Positions 54,585-64,000 of a DNA stretch of 64,000 nt are shown here, in pieces (position 1 is the first letter of the stretch; every line of letters begins with the position of its first letter). The notes beneath the pieces are model-generated. The model did not search any database, had not been told where the DNA came from, and saw nothing but the letters and a program-made list of their open reading frames with translations. Source of the DNA: Beta vulgaris subsp. vulgaris (Eukaryota; Streptophyta; Magnoliopsida; Caryophyllales; Amaranthaceae); assembly GCF_026745355.1 (NCBI RefSeq), contig NC_079209.1:17098109-17162108 (forward strand). Reading direction: 5' to 3'. The position numbers and the translations under genes were made by a program.

Positions 54585-55240
54585 TTATTTCAACTTAATC
54601 AATCTAAGTGCAAGTCTTAGTTTTCCAAACCTATCTCTATTTAAGGGCTTAGTCAGAATATTAGCAATCTGACGTTCAGTTTCACAAAAATTCCATTTTA
54701 ATAAGGCCATTTTCAACATTGTCCTTAAGAAAATGATGCCTAATATGGATATGCTTAACTCTAGAATGATGCAAGGGATATTTGAAATACTAATGGCACT
54801 AGTATTATCACAATAGATAGGAACACAATTAAAGTAAATTCCATAGTCACGAAGTTGTTGTTTTATCCATAGCATTTGGGAATAACATGCTGCTACTGCA
54901 ACATATTCATCCTCAGTTGTAGATAAAACAACTTTGTTTTGCTTCTTGGTACTCCAAGAAACTAAACTATGACTAAGAAAGTGAACCATACTTGATGTAC
55001 TCTTTCTATTGATCAGATCTCCAGCATAGTCAGCATATGCAAATCCTTTCAGTTCAAAGGTATCACTTCTCAAATAGAACAAGCTCAAATCATCTGTTCC
55101 TTTGAGGTATCTTAGGATTCTCTTCACTGCTGTGAGATGAGATTCCTTTGGATTAGCCTAAAACCTCGCACGTAGACCTACATTAAAAGCAATATCGGGA
55201 CGACTTGCAGTTAGATATAATAATGAGCCAATCATACCTC
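54585..55240 (-). pseudogene. Sirevirus-like copia RNase H
   Basis: Positions 55127-54585 encode AVKRILRYLKGTDDL-type entry, GFAYADYAGDLINRKSTSS (catalytic Asp context), KKQNKVVLSTTEDEYVAVAA (catalytic Glu), YCDNTSAI (Asp) and the tail ANILTKPL. Upstream, to about 55240, the RT end (SRPDIAFNVGL-type) is visible with a stop. One altered stretch (IPCIILELSISILGIIF) replaces the usual KNPVLHSRTKHI-type region and suggests a local double frameshift. It follows RT and precedes the envelope-like ORF, as in Sireviruses. Confidence 0.85.
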
Positions 55241-55484
55241 GATACTTGGTTTGATCCACACTCGTTCCTATAGCATCCTCATCCAAGCTAGTTCAAGTTC
55301 CTATAGGTGTATGATTTACTTTAGAAGCCTCCAAATCATACTTTTTCAGCAGTTCCTTAATATGCTTTTGTTGATGAATGTAGATTTCTTCTTCTGTTTG
55401 TTTGATTTGCAACCCCAAGAAGAAATTGAGCTCACCCATCATACTCATTTCGAATTCTTTACTCATGAGATTAGCAAAATCCTT

Positions 55485-55995
55485 TCACAAAGATTCATTA
55501 GTGGCACCAAATATAATATCAACATATTTTTGAACTACTAATAAATGTTTCCCTTTTGATTTTAAAAACAAGGTTCTATCTAATTTTCTTCTTTTAAACT
55601 CATTTTGAAGAAGGGACTTTGAAAGTCTTTCATACCATGCTTTTGGAGCTTGCTTTAACCCATAAAGAGCTTTGTCAAGCTTAAAGACATGATTCGAAAA
55701 GTCTTTATTTTCAAAACCCGGATGTTGTTCCACAAAAAAACCTCTTCGTTTAGATAACCATTTTAAAAAGCATATTTAACATCCATTTGATACAATTTAA
55801 AACCCATGTTTGCAACAAATGTAATAAAAATTCTAATAGCTTCCAATCTAGCAACAGGAGCAAAAGTTTGTTCATAATTAATAACTTCCTGTTGATTGTA
55901 TCCTTTTATAAATAAACGAGCCTTGTTCCTTACTATGGTTCCGAACGCATCCAACTTGTTCCTGAACACCCATTTCATACCAATAACCTTATTCT
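55485..55995 (-). pseudogene. Sirevirus-like copia reverse transcriptase
   Basis: Positions 55978-55763 carry [39 protein letters not shown] and [10 protein letters not shown]. Positions 55733-55485, after a frameshift near 55750, carry HVFKLDKALYGLKQAPKAWY and a damaged active site (KYVDIIFG, lacking the second Asp of YVDD). Further matches follow to about 55400 (EFEMSMMGELNFFLG) in another frame. The missing Asp and frameshifts indicate an inactive copy. Confidence 0.88.
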
Positions 55996-56059
55996 GTTAT
56001 GTTTAGGTTCAAGGTGCAAAACCTTGTTCCTTTCAAATTGATGGAGTTCATCTTGCATA

Positions 56060-56400
56060 GCTATAATCCAATCAACATCGGTGAGAGCTTCTTCATGTTC
56101 ATGGGTCCCATCATAGAAAGAAAAGCATGAAAAGCACAAAAGTTTCTAATTTGAGATCTCATTTGAGTTCCCTTTATGTCACTGATTATGAGTTCCACAG
56201 GATGGGAACGCTGATGTTTCCAAGGCTTTGGTTGGAAATCCTGGATGGAAACTTGATTTCCTTGATCATCTTCACTTCCCTGTTCTTCGGAACCAGGCTC
56301 AACAATAGTGGATTCATTCACTTGTGTATCCTCACCTAGTTCTTCTTCTTCGTTGGGAACAAGAACATGATGTTATTTCTTACGCTTTGTTCCCACGACT
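56060..56400 (-). pseudogene. Linker between copia integrase and RT
   Basis: An acidic hydrophilic open stretch (NESTIVEPGSEEQGSEDDQGN, then WKHQRSHPVELIISD) lies between integrase and RT, as is usual for copia polyproteins. Its HPVELIISDI-type motif is a common landmark shortly before RT. Confidence 0.65.
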
Positions 56401-56995
56401 TCTTCTTCTTCTTCTAAAGTCTCATTAATGAGAATTTGGTCTTTTACCAAACCTATCTTGAAGTCATCATCAACCTGTGTGCTTGGAACAAATTTATCTG
56501 TTTCAACAAAAATAATGTGCACACTTTCTTCTACACACATAGTCCTTTTATTATAAACTCTATAAGCTTTGCTACTAGAAGGGTATCCTAGAAATACAGC
56601 TTCATCACTTCTAGCATCAAATTTTCCAAGATTTGTTTCCCACTATTATGAACAAAACATTTACATCCAAATGTTTTGAAATATGTAATATTGGGCTTTT
56701 TACCAAAATATAGCTCAGAATGAGTTTTATCAAACAATGGTCTCAACATGGCACGATTTATAATATGATAAGCAGTATTCACGCCTTCGGCCCAAAAGTT
56801 CATAGGAAGACCATTAGCTATCAACATAGTTATGTAATATTGGGCTTTTTACCAAAATATAGCTCAGAATGAGTTTTATCAAACAATGGTCTCAACATGG
56901 CACGATTTATAATATGACAAGCAGTATTCACGCCTTCGGCCCAAAAGTTCATAGGAAGACCATTAGCTATCAACATAGTTCTAGCCATGTTCTCC
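56400..56995 (-). pseudogene. Sirevirus-like integrase C-terminal part with internal duplication
   Basis: Starting abruptly at about 56995, the minus strand encodes MARTMLIANGLPMNFWAEGV, HIINRAMLRPLFDKTHSELY and FGKKPNIT. It then repeats the same block once more before continuing to YFKTFGCKCFVHNSG and the GYPSSSKAYRVYN-type end. The catalytic core upstream is missing because outer repeat sequence resumes at the breakpoint. The duplicated block is 149 bp (56683-56831 and 56832-56980), not a multiple of three, so it also shifts the frame. Confidence 0.85.
56683..56980. repeat. 149-bp tandem duplication in the integrase fragment
   Basis: Units 56683-56831 and 56832-56980 both start ATGTAATATTGGGC and end CAACATAGTT. 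They differ by eye at only one base (ATAAGC versus ACAAGC near 56770/56919). Confidence 0.97.
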
Positions 56996-59900
56996 GAGGT
57001 GGTCTCTTTTTTGCACTTAGGTATTTTTGCTAAGTGATAGCGTAATCCTGGCAAGGACGAGAAGCTATCGCACGAAATGTGCTCGATTGAGGAGGCTAAT
57101 GAGCCCATGCTAGGCTGAAGCGGTTCATTCATTTGCACTTAACTATTTGAGCTAAGTGATATGATACTCTTGGCATGGCCGAGAAGGCTTCATTTATTGG
57201 GACAACGTCACTCGGATGCCGAGTAACCTTAAATGATACTTAGCCATTTTTCGCTAAGTCTGTCGGGGAACTCCTGCCATGACTGAGAGGATGCCATTGG
57301 AGAAGTTCTTGACTCGAGGGGCTAACGAACACCATCATACCTCCATTGGATGTATTGATTGGACTAGCTGGTGGGTTCAAGCAATTAGTGTCATGCTGGA
57401 TGAACAAATAGGGCAGCCTTGTTCCTTCTCGAAGCGGTTGTCTAACGGAACCTGCTAGAGTATCTTCGCCTGGAGTACCATATCGTTCCCGGGAGTGGGT
57501 GAAGGGTTCAAGATTACGTGTTGCTTTTAGGGGCCCTAATATGCAGGAGCCCCAAATGTTATGTTTTCTAAAGCCGAGCTAGGTGAGCCTCATGGGGGAA
57601 CCGAGATGAAATTTCGAGTTTGGAAGATACTCAATATCCGAGATGTGTAGAAGCCCCCAAATTTCCCGAGTGGTGGACACAACGATGTCCATTTGATCTT
57701 TCTAGATGACTGAATTAGACCGACTCGATTCTCCGGGTTGGTTCTCAAGTCTTCCAATTTTGGGGAGAGAAAGCCTCATATTTCACGAGGCCTATACATG
57801 TGTGGCTACTTCGCCAAGCTAGGAAACGGATTGGCTAAAAGAGTGACCGAGTTATTTTTCCGAAGTCGGTCTCCTTGCTTTCTCGAGTTGGGAAGAGTGA
57901 GATCCCGAGTGCCCAAGAGTTAAGAATGTGGTGACTCGAAGAGCTAAGGAGCCACCTATAATCCGAGTTGGGTGTATGGAAAATACTTAGCTGATTTTTC
58001 TAAATGAGAAGCTCCCTAGCAAGGCCGAGAGGATCGTCCACAAAATGTGAGGGGAATGTGCCACACATAATCCTGATTTGGGTGTATGGGGAGTACTTAG
58101 CTATTTTTTTATATGTGATGAGCTTCCTGGTGAAACTAAGAGGGTTACATACTTTCCCGACTCAGAGGGCTAATGAGCCGACTATTTTTCTACTGAGTTA
58201 CAAACAGGCTCTTCGTATGACCGATAAGGTGCCATTAAAGGAGTTTCTCGACTCGAGGGGGCTAATGTGCCAAATGTTTCCTGAGGAGGTCTCACGACGC
58301 TATTCAGATGTTGAGTACGTAGGTCCAATTAACGATACTTAGTCGTGTTTCGACGAAGTTACTAAGACACTCCTCTTATAACCAAGGAGGTGCCAATAGG
58401 AGTTTTTTGACTCGGGAGGCAAGGGGGGGGGGGGCTAGTGAGCCCTATGATTCCAGAGAAGGTCTCACGACGCTACTCGGATGTTGAGTAGGTCCTGTTG
58501 ACGATACTTAGTCGTATTTTGATTAAGTTACAAAGACGTTCTTCTTATGATCGTGGGGGTGGAATTGAAGGATTTTCTCGACTCGGGGGGTCAAATGGGC
58601 CCCATGTTTCATGAGGAGGTCTCACGACGCTACTCGGATGCCGAGTAGGTCGAATTGACGATACTTGGTTGTTTTTTGGCTAAGTTCTTAGGACGCTCCT
58701 CTTATGACCGATGAGATGCCATTGAAGGTGTTTCTCAACTCGCAAGGGGGGGGGGAGGGTAGTCAGTCCCATGTTTCTCGAGGAGGTCTGAATTTTTGCA
58801 CTTCGCTATTTTTGCTAAGTGACACTATACTCCTTTTAATGCTGACAAGCGAACGCGGGAGATATGGACAACTCGGGGGGGGGGGGAAGTGGGGGGCTAA
58901 TGGCCGATGTTTCCCGTGGAGGCTTCATTTGTTGGGACAACGCCACTTGGATGCCGAGTAACCGTAAATGATAATTAGCCATTTTTTGCTACGTCGGCCG
59001 GGGCACTCTGCCATGACCGAAGGAATGCCATTGGAGAAATTAATGACTCTAGGGCACATGAACATCATAATTTCTCCATTGAGTGTATTTATTGGACCAT
59101 ATGGTGGTTTCAAGCAATTAGCTCCACGCTGGATGAACGAATAGGGCATCCTCGTTCCTTCCTGAAGCGGTCATCGAGCGGATGCTGAGTGAATTGGTCT
59201 GGAGTACCATGTCGGTCCCGGGAGTGGGGGAGGGTTAGTAATTGCGCCTTGCTTCTAGGGGCCCTGATATGCGGGATCCCCAAATGTTATGTTTTCCGAG
59301 GCTCTCATGGGGGAACCAAGATGAAATTCCCAATTTAGGAAAAATACTCAACCCCCAAGTTGGGAAGAAGCTCCAAATTTCCCGAGTGTTGGACACAACG
59401 TTGTCCATTTAATCTTGCTAGGTGACTGAATTAGACCGACTCGATTCTCTAGGTTGGTTCTTAAGTCTCCCATGTTCGGGGGAGAGAGAGAGCCATATTT
59501 CCCAAGGGGTATACAAGTGGCTACTGAGCCAAGCTAGGCAACAGATTGGCTAGGAGGGGGAGAAAGAGCCATATCTCCCATGTTCGGGGGAGAGAGAGCC
59601 ATATCTCCCATTATCGAGTCATGTTTTCCCATGTCGGTCTTCTTACTTTATCGAGATGGAAAGAGTGAGCTTTCAAGTGCCCAAGAGTTAGGAATGTGGG
59701 GGCCTAGAGAGTTAAGGAGCCACCTATAATTCCGAGTTGGGTGTATAGAGAATACTTAGCTGAATTTTGATAAATGACAAGCTCCCTAGCAAGGCCGAGA
59801 GGATCATGCACCAACTCGGGGAATATGAGCCATCTATAATCCTGAGTTGGGTGTATGGAGAATACTTAGCTAATTTTTGATACGTGATGAGCTCGCTGGT

Positions 59901-62645
59901 GAGATTAAGAGGGTTACATACTTTCTCGACTCAGGGGGATAATGAGCCACCGATTTTTCTACTAAGTTAGAACCAATGACAGAGTTTCTCGAATTGGGGG
60001 GGGGGCTAGTGAGCCCCATGATTCCGAAGGAGGTCTCATGATGCTACTTAGATGCCGAGTAGGTCCAATTGACGACACTTAGACAGTTTTCGACTAAGTT
60101 ACAAAGACGCTCTTCTTATGGCTGAGGAGGTGTCATTGAAGGTATTTCTCGATTCGGGGGGTTTAATGTGCGCCATGTTTGCTGAGGAGGTCTCACGACG
60201 ATACTCGGATGTTGAGTAGGTCCAATTGACGATACTTAGTCGTTTTTCGACTAAGTTACTAGGGTGCTCCTCTTATTATCGAGGAGGTGCAGGTGAAGGA
60301 GTTTCTCAACTCAGGAGGGGGAGGGGGGTAGTAAGCCCGGTGTTTCCCAAGCAGGTTTCACGACGTAACTCGAATGCCAAGTAGGTCCAATTCATGATAC
60401 TTGTCTGTTTTTCGGCTAAGTTAATAGGAAGCTCCTCTAAGGACCGATGAGTTTCACGACTCAGGGGGGGGGGGGTAGTGAGTCAAATGTTTCCCGAGGA
60501 GGTCTAACTTTTTGCACTTAGCTATTTTCGCTAAGTGATATTGTACTCCTGGCAAGGCTGAGAAGCGACTGCGGAGGTTCATTTGTTTACACTTAGCTAT
60601 TTTCATTAAGTGATACGGTACTCCTGGCATGGCCCGAGAAGCACTGCAGGAAATATGGACGACTCGAGGGGGGGGGGGGGTTAATGGCCTATGTTTCTCG
60701 AGGAGGCTTCATTTGTTGGGACAACGCCACTCGAATGCCGAGTAACCGCAAATGATAATTAGTCATTTCTCGCTAAATCGGTCGGGGAACTCTTGCCACG
60801 ACCGAGATTATGCGAATGAAGAAGTTCATAACTCTAGGATACACAAACACCATCATTCCTTCATTGAGTGTATTTATTGGACCAGTTGGTGGTTTCAAGC
60901 AATTAACCCTATGCTGGATGAAAAGATAGGGAAGCCTCGTTCCTTTCTGAAGCGGTTGTCCAGCAAAAACATAGAGAGTCGCTTGGTCTGGAGTACCATT
61001 TTGGTCTCGGGAGTGGGGGAAAGGGTTCGTGATTGCGCTTTGCTTCTAGGTGCCCTTATATGCGGGATCCCCAAATGTTATGTTTTCTGAGGCTGAGCTA
61101 GGTGAGCCTCATGGGGGAACCAAGATGAAATTCCCGAGTCGGGAAAATACTCAATCCCGGAGTTGGGGAGAAGCCCCTAATTTCCCGAGTGGTGGGCATA
61201 ACTTTGTCCATTTGATCTTGTTAGGTGACTGAATTCGACCGACTAGATTCTGCGGGTTGGTTCTCAAGTCGGTCTTCTTCTCATGACGTTACTCGGATAC
61301 CTAGCCGTTTTTGGACTAAGTTACAAAGACTGAGAAGGTTACATACTTTCCTGACTCAGGGGGCTAATGAGCCGCCTATTATCGAGTCGAAGTACCTTCC
61401 TGTGTCGGTTATTTCCCGAGATGATCACCTTACATCCACTAGTTGAGATGGGCAAGCCCCTTATTTCCATAGAGGTTGAGTGGATGGTACTTGGTTAATT
61501 TTGCTCAATGTTGAGTTTTCTGATGAGACAGAGAGGGTCATTATCTTTCGGAGTTGTTCTCCAATGGGAGGCTAATGATCTCTGTGCTTTCTGAGGAGGT
61601 GTCTTGGAGAAGTTCTCGAGTCAAGAGGCTAACAAGCTTTGTGCTTCCCGAGGAGGTTCTTATGAGAAGTTTCTCGACTCAGGAGTTACTACGCCTCATG
61701 CTATCCTGAGGAGGTCTCTTTTATCGAAACGACACTATTCGGATGTCGAGTAGGTCCTAATAAGAAATAGTAATCCATTTTTTGGCTAAACTAGTTGGGG
61801 TACTCCTCTCATGATTGAGGGGGTGCCATTGGAGAAGTTCTCGACTCGGGAGGCTAACGAGCATTTTGCTTCCCTAGAAGGTCTTTCTCGTCGGAACACT
61901 GCTACCCAGATGCCGAGTAGGTCATAATAAACGGTCATAATCATTTTTGGCTATGTTAGTTAAGGCACTACTCTCATTACCGAGGGTAATTGTTTCCATT
62001 GCGATTGTTTTTGGTGGACTCCCAAGAAGGAGCCTCTCGTTTCGCTTCCCTAATTTTTGCGCCAACAAGCTTACAAATCTCTTCTCGTGTCGCTGCCCAA
62101 TATTAAAGTGTTCAGTAATGGGAAATTCGTGATGATACTATGAAACAGTCCCGAGAACCTGTCGAGGGCCCGAGTTGGATGTTCCTTCTTTGTGCTTATG
62201 ATGCGAAAGTACTATCTACGAGATCCTTCTTCCTGACTTGTTTCACGATGGTTGACAACTTGGCATGTGTCTTATTCCATATTTTGCCGACTTGTTGATG
62301 TGGAATATTTTCTCGGTCCTTTTATTCCCGAGCTTTCTCCATTATACTTTGAGTGGAGTTAATTTGGCTTGAAGATGAGGCCCTTAATTAAGCTTTTATT
62401 TGTCGGCTAAGAGCTCTTGAGTACTTTGTTAGATGCTCTAGTTGAGCTTGACTAGTGACTAACAAAGGTGGGATTTATAGGAAATTAGTTCCAGAGGTTG
62501 AGGTTGTTATGCTTATCTCGAGAGGTAGATCTCTCATCTCGGCTATGACGACAGGATGGGAGCTCTTCGGCCTAGGTGAGAAGCCCTTGTCTTTCTTCAG
62601 TCGGGTGCAATGTTGCTCTCGGTATGTGATTTTCAGATGTAGCAT
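56996..62645. repeat. Higher-order repeat (about 1.75 kb unit) with hairpin subrepeats
   Basis: The anchor GGCTTCATTTNTTGGGACAA recurs at 57186, 58921 and 60705, spacing 1735 and 1784. Each anchor is followed by the same series of blocks (TGGACCA...GGTTTCAAGCAATTAG, then CTGGAGTACCAT...GGGAGTGGG, GGGGCCCT, CAAATGTTATGTTTTC, TGACTGAATTAGACCGACT). Between anchors lie several subrepeats of about 170 bp containing GATACTTAGTCGTTTTTCGA, GGAGGTCTCACGACGCTACT and CTCGACTCGGGGGG. No protein domain is recognisable on either strand. It is the interior of the gypsy-like complex. Confidence 0.85.
58423..60680 (+). repeat. Six runs of 10-13 consecutive G within the subrepeats
   Basis: Uninterrupted G runs at 58423-58434, 58746-58755, 58875-58886, 59996-60005, 60464-60475 and 60668-60680, each following an ACTCGG/ACTCAGG-type motif and usually preceding TAATGAGCC or TAGTGAG. 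Shorter G runs hold the same position in other subrepeats. Confidence 0.95.
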
Positions 62646-62664
62646 CCCCATAGACGGCGTCAAA
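62646..62664 (-). other. Gypsy-type primer-binding site
   Basis: The minus strand reads TTGACGCCGTCTATGGGGA directly inside the LTR end, close to the TGGCGCCGTCTGTGGGGA-like sites found in plant gypsy elements. Confidence 0.7.
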
Positions 62665-62665
62665 C

Positions 62666-63050
62666 TATTTCTGCCTAGAAACTGTTAAAGATGATGGTAG
62701 TGTTGAGAGTTTTGAAATCCCGAGAAGTTACTTTCTTACTAACTTATTCATAAATGTTCGGCCGCCTTTCGAGTGCTCCCTCACTTTTGGAAAGTAGTAG
62801 CAACACTGACTTCGATTTAAGGCAAAAGATGTTTAGCCTTTATTGAAGGATTATAAGGGAGGCGTAGCTTCGTCCTGCCTTATGACTGAGTTCCTTTTGT
62901 GTAATTGGTCGAAATCTCTGCTCCATACTGTTTTTTGTTCTTGGTTAAGGGATGTAGGTGGTGAATAGAGAGGTGGGAAGCCCTCGCTCTTTCGAGCAGG
63001 GGAGGGTTGGGGATATTTTTATAGTGTCCGGGTTGGGTATACCCTACCCG
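62666..63050 (-). repeat. Right (5') LTR region of the gypsy-like complex
   Basis: Begins TATTTCTGCCTAG on the plus strand beside the primer-binding site. A minus-strand TATA-like CACTATAAAAATATCC lies near 63013-63028. The right edge is approximate. Confidence 0.5.
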
Positions 63051-64000
63051 AATTTCAAAAAAGTTGTCAAACTACCCGATTTTTTTAAAGCGAGTCCATG
63101 GGGGAGGTAATGCAGGACGCGTAATTACGAACACTGATATAAGTGATAAAGGTTTGGTCTCATAATTTTGAAATTGAGAGATCAAATTTTATTAGAGCGT
63201 TCTTACTATCCGCTTGACTCCTACAGAGTCTGACTTGTAAAGTTGAATAGTGGAGAAAAAAAGTATTATGTAGAAACATGCATAGATTAACAATACCCAA
63301 ATCCGTATTCCTAGAAATTAGACATACCTTAAATAATTGGTAAAAACTTAATATTACACAAAATCAGGTTTAATTTCTAGACTTCTCTTATAACTTCGTG
63401 TTGGACCGTATATTGTTATCTCTTTTCTAATGCCAAACCCATCATTCAATACTATATGGAGCCTTATTAAACCTATTACTTTTTTTTTCTTACAACGAGA
63501 AATCGTGCATTAATTAAAATAGGAATTACAACCTAATGCTAATACAACCTAATCTAAACCTATCAAACAAATCTAAAGGAGCTTTATGAGCTCTTACATT
63601 CCATCTAAAACAAAAATAAGTAAAACCGATAAAAAGTCGCTGGTGAAAGGGGGCGTTGCTGCTCCGAGCTTGTTATGGTGGATTCAAATCACAGATGCTT
63701 GATGGAGGTGGTAGAACAAGCGAATGACGTTCACAATCCAGACAACAAACAACCACCAGCGAGCTTCGCATCTCGTCACATGAGCAATCCCAACAATCTA
63801 CTATTGCTGAGGATTCTAGGCTCATGATCTTTTAAAGAGTCATGTCTAGTTGTGACTAAGACTGTTTAGAGTGCGGTCTGGACCGCACCTAACCGCAACC
63901 CAAACTGTTTCTTTGCGGTTTAGGTTGGTCTGCGGTTTTAAAATTGAGGTTAGGGTTATGATTTCAAGCAAACCGCGGTTTGAGATTTGCGCTTTGGTTT
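63051..64000. other. Right-edge intergenic stretch with possible repeat fragments
   Basis: No gene recognised. Positions 63480-63540 (poly-T, then TCGTGCATTAATTAAAATAG) resemble a LINE 3' tail in reverse orientation. From about 63870 to the edge, repeated TGCGGTTT / AACCGC motifs suggest a truncated hAT-like MITE. Both are tentative. Confidence 0.35.

Larger units (their letters stand above)
48162..63050 (-). mobile_element. Nested Ty3/gypsy-like element complex, minus strand
   Basis: Related LTR-end sequences occur at 48162 (TGTTTCTGC...AAAGATGATGCTAGTG, then TTGAAATCCCGAGAAG) and at 62666 (TATTTCTGC...AAAGATGATGGTAGTG, then TTGAAATCCCGAGAAG). At the right copy a gypsy-style primer-binding site sits immediately inside (62646-62664), so transcription would run leftward from about 63 kb. 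The two LTR regions diverge after about 60 bp, so they may belong to two related elements rather than one. The interior (48.6-49.74 and 57.0-62.64 kb) is repetitive and lacks recognisable gag or pol. A copia fragment (about 49.74-56.99 kb) interrupts it. Confidence 0.6.

Noticed and set aside
57738..61446. Several open frames of 60-112 codons in the higher-order repeat
   Set aside because: Frames are not conserved between repeat units, are broken by variable G runs and match no domain.

Overview
The window is plant nuclear DNA, most likely from a eudicot. It has a spliced gene with GT-AG introns and many plant-type transposon families: Ty1/copia including a Sirevirus-like element, Ty3/gypsy LTRs, CACTA, hAT-like, Mutator-like, Stowaway-like MITEs, an L1-type LINE and a tRNA-derived SINE. 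The non-repeat background is AT-rich. Very frequent GTTCA-pentamer hAT-like sequences would fit Caryophyllales (for example a chenopod), but that is a guess. No bacterial, organellar, rRNA, tRNA or CRISPR features were seen.

Layout. 0-3.1 kb: a dead gypsy pol fragment cut by a CACTA-type end, and a scrambled LINE remnant. 3.7-6.4 kb: a long inverted-repeat element with telomere-like core repeats, invaded by a 1.5-kb solo LTR. 7.2-8.7 kb: a solo LTR with an exact 5-bp target duplication. 9.2-10.0 kb: a small inverted-repeat element carrying a coding-looking segment. 10.7-17.4 kb: a complete copia element on the minus strand with almost identical LTRs but frameshifted genes. 18-19 kb: a minisatellite. 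22-25.2 kb: a decayed LTR and a nested pair of hAT-like elements. 25.65-27.63 kb and 28.08-34.56 kb: two CACTA-type elements, each carrying another insertion. 35.2-36.6 kb: copia and hAT remnants. 36.6-40.05 kb: a cluster of Stowaway-like MITEs, two of them inside a 2-kb TTATA pentamer array.

41.2-47.3 kb holds the only convincing host gene. It is on the plus strand, has five or six coding exons, and encodes a roughly 210-residue protein with one C-terminal membrane segment and unknown function. Its introns carry a SINE with a 17-bp target duplication and a MITE.

48.16 to about 63.05 kb is a nested complex. The outer layer looks like one or two minus-strand Ty3/gypsy elements without recognisable coding domains. 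Their interior is a higher-order repeat of about 1.75 kb, with internal subrepeats, recurrent hairpins and runs of 10-13 G. A Sirevirus-like copia fragment (integrase, RT, RNase H, envelope-like ORF) lies inside it, and a 1.8-kb solo LTR lies inside that.

Apart from the gene at 41-47 kb, everything named is mobile-element debris. Candidates for undescribed structure are the hairpin and poly-G higher-order repeat (57-62.6 kb), the telomere-motif inverted-repeat family (3.7 and 26 kb) and the exon-bearing element at 9.2 kb. All boundaries and homologies were read by eye.
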